Shown here: positions 44,338 through 53,216 of the stretch, piece after piece
Position numbering within the stretch: the first letter of the stretch is position 1
How the letters are laid out: the number at the start of each line of letters is the position of its first letter
DNA from: Paraburkholderia sp. LEh10
GTDB lineage: Bacteria > Pseudomonadota > Gammaproteobacteria > Burkholderiales > Burkholderiaceae
Assembly: GCF_017814945.1 (NCBI RefSeq)
Contig: NZ_JAGIPX010000014.1
Span: 62,001 to 126,000 of the forward strand
Direction: 5' to 3'
Length of the DNA stretch: 64,000 nt
Notes under the pieces: generated by a model
Told to the model about the DNA's origin: nothing
The model's input: the letters and a program-made list of their open reading frames with translations, nothing else
The model's database searches: none
Program-made: the position numbers and the translations under genes

Positions 44338-45444
44338 ATGAAAATCGCCAGCATCGAGACCATCCCACTGCGTGTCCCGTTCACGACGGGAGGACAGTCG
44401 GCGGGTGGCGTGTGGGGTCCCAAGGACCTGCAGGTAGTCGACTCGCTCGTCGTCAAGGTGACGACTGACGACGGCACGGTCGGATGGGGTGAAACCTTCG
44501 GCTTTACGGCGATTCCCGCCGTCAAGCTCGTCATCGACAAGATCCTGGCGCCGGAGTTGATCGGCCGCGACGTCGCGCTGCGCGAGAAGTCGATGCTCGA
44601 TCTGCAGAAGAAATTCCACGTCTTCGGCCGCAGCGGCGCGTTCATCTACGGTCTGTCGGCGATCGATATCGCGTTGTGGGACATCGCCGGCAAGGCGGCG
44701 AACCAACCGATCCATCAACTGCTCGGCGGAAGCGACGCCACATCGCTGGCGTGCTACGCGAGCCTGATCCGCTACGCGGACCCCGAACTGGTCCGGGTCA
44801 ACGTGCAGCGCGCGGTAAGCAGCGGCTATCGGCATCTGAAACTGCACGAAGTCGATGTGGAGACCGTCCGCTCCGCGCGTGAGGCGGCGGGCCCCGACAT
44901 CGAAATCACACTCGACGTGAACTGCCCATGGACGGTCCGCGAAGCGCTCGATATGACCGAGAAGCTTCGCCCGTTCAATCTGCGATGGATCGAAGAACCC
45001 GTGTGGCCGCCGGAAAACCATGCGGGTCTCGCGGCCGTGAGAAAGCAAGGTGGCATTCCCGTCGCAGCAGGCGAAAACGCTTCGACGCTGATGGACTTTC
45101 AACACATGCTCGAAGCCGGCTCCGTCGATTTCATTCAGCCCAGCCCCGCGAAGATGGGCGGCATCACCGAACTGCAAAAGGTGTTTGCACTTGCAAACGC
45201 CCATAACGTCACCGTCATGGTCCACACGTTCTACGACGGCCCCGGCCTGCTGGCGAGCGTCCACGCAAGCGCGGCGCTCGGCGGCCCCAAGGCGCTGGTC
45301 GAATGGCGCTATTTCGATCTCGAAGCGCAGCTGTATGGCGACGCCATCATCCCGCGCAACGGCCGCATCGACGTGCCGCAAGGCCCCGGGCTCGGCATCG
45401 AGCCGAACGCCGACGTGATCCGCGACTATCGCATCGATCTTTAA
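44338..45444 (+). CDS. Enolase-superfamily enzyme (mandelate racemase/MLE group)
   Basis: 368 residues from MKIASIETIPLRVPFTTGGQ; the open frame reaches far upstream but that part is a shadow. Metal ligands D193, E219 and E246 (AGENAS) are present and H296 is in the right place. The usual KxK motif reads K168-L-H170, and the residue that normally is Asp before the conserved His reads S269 (IQPSPAKMGG). It abstracts a proton alpha to a carboxylate, probably as a sugar-acid dehydratase or lactonase-type enzyme. First gene after the GntR regulator; an AEC permease follows. Confidence 0.88.
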   Translation: MKIASIETIPLRVPFTTGGQSAGGVWGPKDLQVVDSLVVKVTTDDGTVGWGETFGFTAIPAVKLVIDKILAPELIGRDVALREKSMLDLQKKFHVFGRSGAFIYGLSAIDIALWDIAGKAANQPIHQLLGGSDATSLACYASLIRYADPELVRVNVQRAVSSGYRHLKLHEVDVETVRSAREAAGPDIEITLDVNCPWTVREALDMTEKLRPFNLRWIEEPVWPPENHAGLAAVRKQGGIPVAAGENASTLMDFQHMLEAGSVDFIQPSPAKMGGITELQKVFALANAHNVTVMVHTFYDGPGLLASVHASAALGGPKALVEWRYFDLEAQLYGDAIIPRNGRIDVPQGPGLGIEPNADVIRDYRIDL

Positions 45445-45509
45445 CCGCGCTTCGAGCGGCGAAGGAAAGCCGCTCGCGGCAATTGCATAACAAAACCAGG
45501 AGTCAGGAG

Positions 45510-46451
45510 ATGTTGGACAGGATCGTTGGTCCCCTTTTACCCGTTGCTTTCGTGATCGTGCTCGGCTACATAGCGGGCAAGCGCGGACGTCTCAATCACT
45601 CGGACAGCCTGCTGATCAGCCGGCTCGTGCTCGGCTGGATCTTTCCGGCGCTGCTGCTGGTCGGCATGGCGAGCACGCCGCGCGCGCAGTTGTTCGATAT
45701 CAAGCTGATCGTCGCGACGTTCATCGGCATCATGGGCATGTATGCAGCCGCGCTGCTGATCGGCTGGTGGCGGCATCGCGAGCTCAAGGCGGCGACGCTC
45801 AAGGGTTTTGTCTGCGGCTATCCGGATGCGGCGTTCATGGGCATTCCGATCCTGCAGGCGATGTTCGGCGCAGGCAGCATTTACTCGGTGTTGATCCTGA
45901 ATCTGATCGCAAGCCTGTTGATGATTCCGCTGACGACCATGTTGCTGACGGTCGCGAGCGGCAAAGGCAGCGGCGTTCAGGCGTTCGTGGCGAGCGTCAG
46001 GAGCGCGGTGCGCCGTCCGTTGATGTGGGCGCCCGCGCTGGGCATCGTCTGCTCGCTGCTTCAGATCAAGTTTCCGCCTGTGCTCGCAGAGGCATTCAAT
46101 CTGCTCGGCAAGGCAACGCCCGGCGTGTCGCTGCTGTGCCTCGGCTTGATTATGTCGTCGGTGAAGCTGAAGCTGTCGAGCGAAGTATGGGCCAACCTCG
46201 GGCTCAAGCTGTTCATCCACCCGGCGTTGATGTTCGCAGCGACCGTGATGCTGGGTGTTCACGGGCTTTACGCTCAACAGATGATCCTGCTCTGCGCGCT
46301 GCCGTCAGCGACCATTCCCGCGATGTTCGCGAACGAGGCGGGTGCGTATCAGAGCGAAGCCGCGACTTCGATTCTCGTCAGTACCGTGCTGTCGATCATC
46401 ACGTTTTCCGCGGCGATCTATCTCGTCGATGGCGGCCTTGCGGCCGCGTAA
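45510..46451 (+). CDS. AEC-family permease (auxin efflux carrier-like)
   Basis: 313 residues from MLDRIVGPLLPVAFVIVLGY; a good CAGGAG lies before the ATG and upstream open frame is shadow. About ten hydrophobic helices; FPALLLVGM and ATPGVSLLCLGLIMSS are the AEC helix-break motifs. Bacterial members move dicarboxylates such as malonate or malate. 65 bases after the enolase gene, likely same operon and importing or exporting its substrate or product. Confidence 0.9.
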   Translation: MLDRIVGPLLPVAFVIVLGYIAGKRGRLNHSDSLLISRLVLGWIFPALLLVGMASTPRAQLFDIKLIVATFIGIMGMYAAALLIGWWRHRELKAATLKGFVCGYPDAAFMGIPILQAMFGAGSIYSVLILNLIASLLMIPLTTMLLTVASGKGSGVQAFVASVRSAVRRPLMWAPALGIVCSLLQIKFPPVLAEAFNLLGKATPGVSLLCLGLIMSSVKLKLSSEVWANLGLKLFIHPALMFAATVMLGVHGLYAQQMILLCALPSATIPAMFANEAGAYQSEAATSILVSTVLSIITFSAAIYLVDGGLAAA

Positions 46452-46459
46452 CAGGCAAA

Positions 46460-46492
46460 CGGGGACGCGTTGTTCCACGCGTCCCCGCTTTG
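46460..46492. terminator. Terminator after the permease gene
   Basis: CGGGGACGCGT (46460-46470), six-base loop, and its complement (46477-46487) followed by CTTTGC. Between the convergent permease and creatininase genes. Confidence 0.75.
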
Positions 46493-46501
46493 CTTTGAGC
46501 A

Positions 46502-47251
46502 TCATGCAGGCAGCGGCTCGCTGCTGAATGCAGCCAGCTCCCGAATGAGGCTCGATGCCGCGAGCCTCACGAGCTCGCCGCCTTTCTCCGGCGATGCCTG
46601 GTTCGGGTCCGAGCCCATCCGTCCGTCGGGATAGCGGGCGCGGAAATCGAGCGCCTCGCGGATGGGGCCGGACGGTGCGATTTTCGGCGAGTAGTCGGCG
46701 GATTTGATTCTGTCGGGGAATGCCCACTGCGTAATCGCGATTTCCGAGGGCGTGGCGTGAACGCCGTGGCCTTCGGGAAACTGCTTGCGCGCAAGTTCGC
46801 CGACGCCTTCCAGATCCCACCAGTTGCACAGCTTCATTGCAAAGCCGGCGCGGCGCTTCGCGAAGCTCGCCTCGACATATACCTCGGAGAAGGCGGCCTC
46901 GATCGATGCGATGTTTCCGCCATGTCCGTTCAGGAACAGGATCTTCTCGAAGCCATGCGCCGCGAGCGAGCGGACCCAGTCGCCGATGGCGGCCATGAAG
47001 GTGGAAGGCCGCAGCGAAATGGTGCCGGCAAAGCCCAGATGATGCTGCGCCATGCCGATATTGAACGTCGGCGCGATCAGGATATCGGCCGACTTCTCGG
47101 CTTCGCGCGCGATGATTTCGGGGCACAGCCAGTCGGTGCCGAGCAGGCCCGTCGGGCCGTGCTGTTCGTTCGAGCCGATCGGCACGACGATCGCACGGCT
47201 ACGCTTCAGGTATTGCTCGATTTCTGCCCATGTCGATAGATGTAAAAGCAT
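46502..47251 (-). CDS. Creatininase-family amidohydrolase
   Basis: 249 residues. PIGSNEQHGPTGLLGTDW carries the metal ligands E and H (SNEQHGP at 27-33), and FLNGHGGN with the following E are the second motif. Members hydrolyse cyclic amides such as creatinine or dephospho-formylaminopyrimidines using Zn/Mn. CAGGAG precedes the ATG. It is divergent from the acetamidase/formamidase gene, and both act on C-N bonds, so they may share a pathway. Convergent with the AEC permease gene. Confidence 0.9.
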   Translation of the reverse strand: MLLHLSTWAEIEQYLKRSRAIVVPIGSNEQHGPTGLLGTDWLCPEIIAREAEKSADILIAPTFNIGMAQHHLGFAGTISLRPSTFMAAIGDWVRSLAAHGFEKILFLNGHGGNIASIEAAFSEVYVEASFAKRRAGFAMKLCNWWDLEGVGELARKQFPEGHGVHATPSEIAITQWAFPDRIKSADYSPKIAPSGPIREALDFRARYPDGRMGSDPNQASPEKGGELVRLAASSLIRELAAFSSEPLPA

Positions 47252-47680
47252 TTGAACTCCTGGTTCCTGGTTTCCAAGCCGATGCCGCCAAGCCTACAGA
47301 TAATCGACGCCGCGACCAACAGCAACGAGGTTCACGGCGCGTTGTCTCCAGGGCAACGGCTGAGAGCCGCGCCCAGGACACGGTTGCGGGCAGACGCAAT
47401 TATTGCCCGCCGCGCGCAGCTTCGCCGGATTGATTCCGGAGCGGAAAACACGGTCGACGCACGCCTTCACACGGCGTTTCCGCCGATATATATCGCACGC
47501 GATTGTATCGCACAGGATTGACACGGCCGGCACTATGCGTATGATTCGGCTAGCGCGCTTTAATCGCATGCGATTTATATCGCGATCATTCCGCCGCAGC
47601 GGTTATGAACGCTGCGCAGACCGCGCGGCAAACACAGACCCCGGATACGCCCGCATTCACGATAGACATGGAGATTGACA
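47252..47680. promoter_or_regulatory. Divergent promoter region with paired palindromes
   Basis: About 430 bases between creatininase and acetamidase genes. Two related near-palindromes, ATCGCACGCGAT (47492-47503) and ATCGCATGCGAT (47563-47574, inside AATCGCATGCGATT), are 71 bases apart; a third short one, ATCGCGAT, is at 47579-47586. They look like operators of one regulator controlling the acetamidase/formamidase gene. No gene is supported here. Confidence 0.55.
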
Positions 47681-49015
47681 ATGACGATCACCCACACCGA
47701 CGCACAGAACAATACGCTGCCCGTCAAGCGCCTTCGCGTCGATTCCTACACGAACGGCATTCTCGGCCCGAGCCAACCGATGCTCGGCCCGCTCGCCGAT
47801 GGCGGCACGCTGATCGCGGGCACGCCGCCGGGCTGTTGGGGGCCGATGATCACGCCCGCGTTTCAGGGTGGCCATGAGGTCACGCAGCCCGTCGCCATCG
47901 AAGGCGCGCAAGTCGGCGACGCCGTCGCGCTGAAAATCCAGCGCATGCGCGTCACGTCGCACGCGACGTCCTCCGGCGTGATGAAGTTCGTCGAGGGCCG
48001 GTATCACGGCGATCCGTTCGTCGCCAAGTTCTGCGCGTCCTGCGGCGCCGAGCACCCCGCCAGCCATGTCGAAGGCATCGGCCCCGAGGCCATTCGCTGC
48101 GATCATTGCGGCGCCGAAGTCAGCGCGTTTCAGTTCAGGCACGGCTATGTCATCGTGCTCGATCAGGAAAACGGCGTGAGCCTCACCGTGAACCAGGAAG
48201 TCGGCAACCGCCTCGCGGGCAAAGCGTCGGCGATGTCCGCGCTGCCGGAGCTGGCGGCGCAGCATTCGATCCTGTCGATGGCGCGCGCCGACATGCCCGG
48301 CGTCGGCGCGCACATGAGGCCCTTCCTCGGCAACATCGGCACCACGCCGTCGCGCGATCTGCCCGACTCACACAACTGCGCCGACTTCGGCCGGTATCTC
48401 GTCGGCGCGCCGCACCGCTTCAGCATGACCACGGAAGAATTGCACGCCGCGAAGACGGACGGGCACATGGACACGAATTCCGTGCGCGAAGGCTGCATCG
48501 TCATTTGCCCCGTCAAGGTTCCAGGCGCGGGCGTCTACCTCGGCGACATGCACGCGCAGCAGGGCAACGGCGAGATCGCCGGTCATGCAACCGATGTCTC
48601 CGGCGAAACCGAGCTCACCGTCGAGGTCATCAGGAACCTGACGCTCGAAGGGCCGATCCTGCTGCAGAACCTCGACGATCTGCCGCCGATGGCCCGCCCG
48701 ATGAGCGCCGTGCAGCGGCAGAAAGTGGCCGAGCTCGGCGCGCGATGGGGCCAGCACGAGATCGAGCGGAATGGACCGGTGACGTTCATCGGCAGCGGCA
48801 TCAATCTCAACGAGGCCACGGAGAACGGTCTGCGCCGCGCCGCCGCCGTGACGGGCCTGCGTTATGAAGAGGTGCTCAATCGCGCGACGATCGCCGGCTC
48901 GATCGAGATCAGCCGGCTGCCCGGCACCGTGCGCGTGACCTTGCTCGTTCCGATGGACATTCTCGACAGGATCGGCATCGGCCATCTGGTCCGCGAGAAA
49001 TACCAGTTGGCGTGA
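47681..49015 (+). CDS. Acetamidase/formamidase family protein with zinc-ribbon-like insertion
   Basis: 444 residues from MTITHTDAQNNTLPVKRLRV; GGAG lies seven bases before this ATG, while a TTG two codons upstream is also open. Core family motifs: GPPGCWGPM-like TPPGCWGPMITP, PDSHNCADFG, GDMHAQQGNGEIAGH and the metal-binding histidines therein. Residues 118-143 hold CASCGAEHP and CDHCGAE (C118, C121, C140, C143), a four-cysteine insertion not usual in the family as I know it. Hydrolyses a short amide to acid and ammonia. Divergent from the creatininase gene and followed by LysR regulators. Confidence 0.88.
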   Translation: MTITHTDAQNNTLPVKRLRVDSYTNGILGPSQPMLGPLADGGTLIAGTPPGCWGPMITPAFQGGHEVTQPVAIEGAQVGDAVALKIQRMRVTSHATSSGVMKFVEGRYHGDPFVAKFCASCGAEHPASHVEGIGPEAIRCDHCGAEVSAFQFRHGYVIVLDQENGVSLTVNQEVGNRLAGKASAMSALPELAAQHSILSMARADMPGVGAHMRPFLGNIGTTPSRDLPDSHNCADFGRYLVGAPHRFSMTTEELHAAKTDGHMDTNSVREGCIVICPVKVPGAGVYLGDMHAQQGNGEIAGHATDVSGETELTVEVIRNLTLEGPILLQNLDDLPPMARPMSAVQRQKVAELGARWGQHEIERNGPVTFIGSGINLNEATENGLRRAAAVTGLRYEEVLNRATIAGSIEISRLPGTVRVTLLVPMDILDRIGIGHLVREKYQLA

Positions 49016-49215
49016 CGAACGCGCTGGCGATTGCCTGTCGAAGCTGAGCGGCGTGCGCTGCGCGCGCGTCGCTCGGGCGCAGAACGCGCGACAGACCTGA
49101 TATGCTGTCCGCACCCGCCGCGCGGCCATTGCGCCGCGCCACATTTTGCGTTTTGCGGCAGCGCGTGCCCGTGCATCAGGCAACGCGCCCGGCACGGGCC
49201 GATGATGGACAAGCC

Positions 49216-50127
49216 ATGCAGCGTCAATTCGAAGACCTACTCCTCGGCAGCATCGAACTATTCTGCCTCGCGGCCGAACTGGAAAGCTTCACGGACGCGG
49301 CGACGGCCGCCGGCGTGACGCCCGCAGCCGTGAGCCGTTCCGTCGCGCGCCTCGAAGCTCGCCTTGGCGTGAGGCTCTTCGTGCGCACGACGCGTCAAAT
49401 CAGACTGACGGACGCGGGACGCCGCTACTTCGAGCAGTGCCGTCAGGCGCTCGCCCAACTCGCCGATGCCGAGCGCGAAGTGACCGGGCAGCAGAGCACG
49501 CCCACGGGCGTGCTGCGCATCAGCATGCCGACACCGTACAGCCACTATCGCGTGCTGCCGTTGCTCGCCGAATTTCGCAAGCTCTATCCTGGTGTCACCA
49601 TCGAAACGCATCTGAGCAACCGCAATATCGATTTCGCCGACGAAGGCTTCGACCTCGCCATTCGCGGCCGCGCGCCCGACGACTCGGGCCTGATCGCGCG
49701 CAAGCTCGAAGATGCCGAACTGGTCGTGGTCGGGTCGCCTGCTTATCTGGAATCGGCCGGCAAGCTGGAGACGCCCGACGATCTGGCCCATCACGAGTGC
49801 ATTCAGTACGCGCTGCCGAGCACGGGCCGCTACCTCCCGTGGCTGTTCCGGCTCGAAGGCGACGACGTCGAAATGACGACGCAAGGCGGGTGCAGCACGT
49901 CGGGCGATGCACTCGCGGGCGCCACGCTTGCGCATCACGACTCGGGGCTTTTCCAGACCTATCGCTTCGTCGTCGAAAAAGACCTGCAAGACGGGACGCT
50001 GCGCGAAGTGCTCACGCCGTACGGCGGGTGCACACGGCCGTTCGTGTTGCTCTACCCGCACGCTCGCCATCTGTCGTCGCGCGTGCGCTGTTTCGTGGAC
50101 TTCCTGATGGAAAAGCTCAGAGTGTGA
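49216..50127 (+). CDS. LysR-family transcriptional regulator
   Basis: 303 residues from MQRQFEDLLLGSIELFCLAA; the open frame upstream lacks a ribosome site. HTH in TDAATAAGVTPAAVSRSVAR; LFVRTTRQIRLTDAGRRYFE follows, the AaeR/DsdC-like branch. About 200 bases after the acetamidase gene, same strand, and a candidate regulator of it. A second LysR gene follows. Confidence 0.9.
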   Translation: MQRQFEDLLLGSIELFCLAAELESFTDAATAAGVTPAAVSRSVARLEARLGVRLFVRTTRQIRLTDAGRRYFEQCRQALAQLADAEREVTGQQSTPTGVLRISMPTPYSHYRVLPLLAEFRKLYPGVTIETHLSNRNIDFADEGFDLAIRGRAPDDSGLIARKLEDAELVVVGSPAYLESAGKLETPDDLAHHECIQYALPSTGRYLPWLFRLEGDDVEMTTQGGCSTSGDALAGATLAHHDSGLFQTYRFVVEKDLQDGTLREVLTPYGGCTRPFVLLYPHARHLSSRVRCFVDFLMEKLRV

Positions 50128-50241
50128 AGCCTTCGACGCGCCGCCGGGCGCTGACGACTGGTCACGCCTCTAAAAAGCGTCGCGGCTTGCGCGCGGCGCG
50201 TCCCCGCTGTTGAACCGTTGAGCCATTCTCCTTCACGATTT

Positions 50242-51159
50242 ATGCTGCCGAACGTCGATTCGATTGTCGCCCGTCTGCGCCTCAAACAACTGCGCCTTCT
50301 GATCGCGCTGGACGAACACGGATCGCTTCACCGCGCCGCCGACGAGATGGCGCTCACGCAGCCCGGCGCGACCAAGGCGCTGCGCGAGATCGAAGCGACG
50401 TTCGGCGCGACGCTCTTCATGCGCTCGCCGCAAGGCATCCAGCCGAACGAGCTCGGGCGCTGCGTGGTCCGCTACGCGCGACTGATTCATATGGACGTCG
50501 CGCATCTGCGCGAAGAAATGGCGGGCATCCTGCAAGGCTCGGGTGGACGGCTCGCGGTCGGCGCGATCACGGGCGCGGTGTCCGGCGTGCTGGTGGACGC
50601 GTTGACGCGTCTGCGCAAGCGCCAGCCTACGTTGACCGTCGAAGTCGTCGAAGACACCAGCGCGCGCCTGCTCGCGCTGCTCGACCAGGGACGGCTCGAC
50701 GTGGCCATCTGCCGCACGACCGTCGCGCGTCAACCCGATCACTACGACTATGTCGAACTGCGCGACGAGCCGGCTGCGATCGTCGCGAGCCCCAGGCATG
50801 CACTCGCGGGTGCGAAGCAGGTGAAGCTCGCGGATCTCGCGTCGAGCCGCTGGATCGTGTACCCGGGGATCATGCCGCTGCGCGGCCTGTTCGAGCGCGA
50901 GTTCAAGGAAGCGGGGCTGCCCGTGCCGCCTCATCCCATCGAGACAGCATCGACGATGACGACCGTGCTGATGCTCCAGCGCGATCCGACGCTCGTTTCC
51001 CTGATGCCACGCGACATGGCGCTCCTGCTCGCCGATCACGATCTCGCGAGGCCGCTGGCGATCGAAGTGCGTTCACGCACGGAGCCGTACGGCATCGTGA
51101 CGCGGCGCGGCGCCGCGCTGTCGCCCGCCACGCGGCTGATGATCGAAGAGCTCACCTGA
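50242..51159 (+). CDS. LysR-family transcriptional regulator (GbpR/CbbR-like)
   Basis: 305 residues from MLPNVDSIVARLRLKQLRLL; a TTG eight codons upstream is also open but less likely. HTH in SLHRAADEMALTQPGATKAL; LREIEATFGATLFMRSPQGI marks the GbpR/CbbR-type group with aromatic or sugar-acid effectors. Directly downstream of another LysR gene, same strand. May govern the amidase or enolase genes. Confidence 0.9.
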   Translation: MLPNVDSIVARLRLKQLRLLIALDEHGSLHRAADEMALTQPGATKALREIEATFGATLFMRSPQGIQPNELGRCVVRYARLIHMDVAHLREEMAGILQGSGGRLAVGAITGAVSGVLVDALTRLRKRQPTLTVEVVEDTSARLLALLDQGRLDVAICRTTVARQPDHYDYVELRDEPAAIVASPRHALAGAKQVKLADLASSRWIVYPGIMPLRGLFEREFKEAGLPVPPHPIETASTMTTVLMLQRDPTLVSLMPRDMALLLADHDLARPLAIEVRSRTEPYGIVTRRGAALSPATRLMIEELT

Positions 51160-51246
51160 TGGCTCACCTGGCCGCGCGTCGGCGTTCAGCGATAGGTCAT
51201 GCCGTGCCATATCGCGCCGCAACGCACGCGGCGCCAAAAACGGAAC

Positions 51247-51672
51247 TCATGCGCTTTCGGCCTCGCCGTTGAACGCCCAGCCGAACGCCTGGATTTCGGA
51301 CTTGTGCAGGGTAGCCAGCCTGAGCAAAAGCCGCTCGCCTTTCGGCGTCAGATGCACTTCAACCTGCCGGCGGTCGCTGCGGCTCGCCCTGCGCACGACG
51401 AGCCCCGCCGACTCGCAGCGCGACACGAGCGCCGCCGTGCCGTGAGGCGCCGCCTGCAAACGTTCGGCGAGTTCGCCGACCGTCGCCCACGCGCGGCCCG
51501 CGATGCCTTGCACATGCAGCATCAGTTGATACTGCAACGGCGTGACGCCTGCCGTGTGCGTGACCTCTTCGGAAAACCGCAGGAAGCGGCGCAACTGGTA
51601 CCGGAACTCGGACATCGCCTCCAGATCCTGCTTGGTCGGGGCTTGGACCGCAGCGGTGGGACGTGCTGCCAT
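51247..51672 (-). CDS. MarR-family transcriptional regulator
   Basis: 141 residues. Winged HTH with WATVGELAERLQAAPHGTAA and the basic wing SRSDRRQVEVHLTPKGERLL. CAGGAG precedes the ATG. MarR proteins repress efflux or detoxification genes; no clear target adjoins it. Convergent with the LysR gene. Confidence 0.9.
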   Translation of the reverse strand: MAARPTAAVQAPTKQDLEAMSEFRYQLRRFLRFSEEVTHTAGVTPLQYQLMLHVQGIAGRAWATVGELAERLQAAPHGTAALVSRCESAGLVVRRASRSDRRQVEVHLTPKGERLLLRLATLHKSEIQAFGWAFNGEAESA

Positions 51673-51800
51673 GGGGAGACTCCTGATGTCGGGTGGTTTG
51701 CAAATAGGTCATCGCGTGACTAATATCGACTTACAGCGGCGGATCGGCGCATCGTGCGCAGACGGCACGCCGGCATCAGACTCACGCGGTCCCGTCGCAA

Positions 51801-52115
51801 ATGAAATCTTACGTCGTTCTGCTAGCAGCGTGGATGGCCGCGTTCAGCGCAGCCGGCGTGTATTCGGCCCGCGCGAACGGCCCCGCAGGCAGCGGGATCA
51901 TCATCGCACTCGCCAGCACGCCTTCCGACTTCGATTCGGCTCTCACGCAGCCGGAGCGTCGCGACCGGCATCGGGCGTCGACGCCGTCGCCCGCCATCAT
52001 CCACGGTCCGTCCTATCTTTCGGCGTTGCGCGAGTACGACGTGCGTTTGCTGATTCACCCGTTCTCGTATGGTCCGTCGTCGTCGGGATTCAAGCTGAAC
52101 GAGCACGGCGAGTAG
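51801..52115 (+). CDS. Small exported hypothetical protein
   Basis: 104 residues with an N-terminal hydrophobic segment (MKSYVVLLAAWMAAFSAAG) that may be a signal peptide or anchor, then a polar stretch and LREYDVRLLIHPFSYGPSSS near the end. No ribosome site of note. Not recognised; ends nine bases before a convergent gene. Confidence 0.5.
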   Translation: MKSYVVLLAAWMAAFSAAGVYSARANGPAGSGIIIALASTPSDFDSALTQPERRDRHRASTPSPAIIHGPSYLSALREYDVRLLIHPFSYGPSSSGFKLNEHGE

Positions 52116-52124
52116 CCCGCGCCA

Positions 52125-52547
52125 TCAATGCACGACAGCGGTTCGGCCTTCGTATTGCTGCATCGATACGCCGACGACGTGCTCGCGCCAGATGCCGCAC
52201 TTCGCGACCACGGGGATCCACGACTGCTTGCTGCGAACCCGCGCGAACGCGCGCATCGTCACCGTCGATTCGACCTGCTGCGGACCCTTGTTGCCCGAGA
52301 AGAGGCCGTCGTTTTCGTCGACCTTCGCCTTCAGCGCGCGACGGTCCGGCGCGAGAAACATGTCATAGCGTGACGTAGTCCGGATCCAGTTGTCGAGTTC
52401 GGCAATGCAATTGATGACGGCCGGGCGCACATGCAGACGCGCGAGGTACGCATAGTCGTCGGGAACATCGGCTTGCGACTGCGAAAACGCGCTCGAGCAG
52501 AACCAGACGAGACAAAAGAGGCCGAATGCAGCAGTGAAGTGTTTCAT
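52125..52547 (-). CDS. Hypothetical periplasmic protein
   Basis: 140 residues with a Sec signal (MKHFTAAFGLFCLVWFCSSA, cut likely near FSQSQ). The mature part has two Cys (CIAELDNWIR and VAKCGIWRE) that may form a disulfide, typical of small periplasmic proteins. Not recognised. It carries a single-domain look and no membrane segment after the signal. Confidence 0.65.
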   Translation of the reverse strand: MKHFTAAFGLFCLVWFCSSAFSQSQADVPDDYAYLARLHVRPAVINCIAELDNWIRTTSRYDMFLAPDRRALKAKVDENDGLFSGNKGPQQVESTVTMRAFARVRSKQSWIPVVAKCGIWREHVVGVSMQQYEGRTAVVH

Positions 52548-52653
52548 TGCGGAGTGACGCCTTGGGTGCGAATGTGTTGCAAACGTTCAAGGCGCGAAAG
52601 TATACCCGCTCCGCCGGGCGTGACTCGCTGTTCGCTTTGGCTTTGCGCCGCGA

Positions 52654-53073
52654 TCAGAATTCGACCAGTGCAAAGTCTTGCTTGCCGACGTCGCAAAGCG
52701 GACAGCGCCAGTCTTCCGGCACGTCGGCCCAGCGCGTGCCGGGTGCAATGCCTTCTTCCGGCAAGCCGGCTGCCTCGTCGTAAATCCAGCCGCAAATCAC
52801 GCACACCCACTGCTTGAAGTCATCGGCTGTTGAAGACGGCCGTGCCGCCGCCGCGTCGTTCGATGCCGGCTTCGTCGCGTGCCCGTCGTGATCGAGCGTC
52901 ACGACGAGCGGCGTGCTCCGCTGATCCGCATGCGAGTCGAGATAGCGCTGCAGCGCCTGATGCAGCGCGGCCGCCTCCGTCAGGTTCAGATCGATCCAGA
53001 AAGGATCGCCTGCCCCATCGTTGAGCCGATCGGGCGAGAACTGGATTTCGACAGCGGTGGCTTTCTTGTACAT
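52654..53073 (-). CDS. Rubredoxin with N-terminal extension
   Basis: 139 residues from MYKKATAVEIQFSPDRLNDG; no strong ribosome site, and the frame is open further upstream. The C-terminal 50 residues are a full rubredoxin: CVICGWIYDEAAGLPEEGIA and CPLCDVGKQDF with the four Fe ligands. The first 80 residues are an added domain with no recognised fold. Rubredoxins carry electrons to alkane hydroxylases or peroxide reductases. A 37-residue membrane-peptide ORF is just upstream on the same strand. Confidence 0.85.
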   Translation of the reverse strand: MYKKATAVEIQFSPDRLNDGAGDPFWIDLNLTEAAALHQALQRYLDSHADQRSTPLVVTLDHDGHATKPASNDAAAARPSSTADDFKQWVCVICGWIYDEAAGLPEEGIAPGTRWADVPEDWRCPLCDVGKQDFALVEF

Positions 53074-53102
53074 GTGAAATGAGGGGCGAAGTGCCGGAAC
53101 GC

Positions 53103-53216
53103 CTAAAAGAAGTGACGCAGCAACGCACTGCACAGCACGGCGGCGATGCCTATCAGCGACAGCGTTTCGAGGAGCGTCAGCGAACGCCGGGAGTGGGTAC
53201 GGTTGGGAGTCGACAT
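53103..53216 (-). CDS. Possible 37-residue membrane peptide, prepilin-like
   Basis: An ATG ORF of 37 codons, MSTPNRTHSRRSLTLLETLS then LIGIAAVLCSALLRHFF. The basic tail followed by LTLLE and a hydrophobic helix recalls a type IV prepilin start, but the residue before the helix is Ser instead of Gly and there is no pilin body. Thirty bases before the rubredoxin gene. Small size and lack of a ribosome site keep confidence low. Confidence 0.4.
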   Translation of the reverse strand: MSTPNRTHSRRSLTLLETLSLIGIAAVLCSALLRHFF

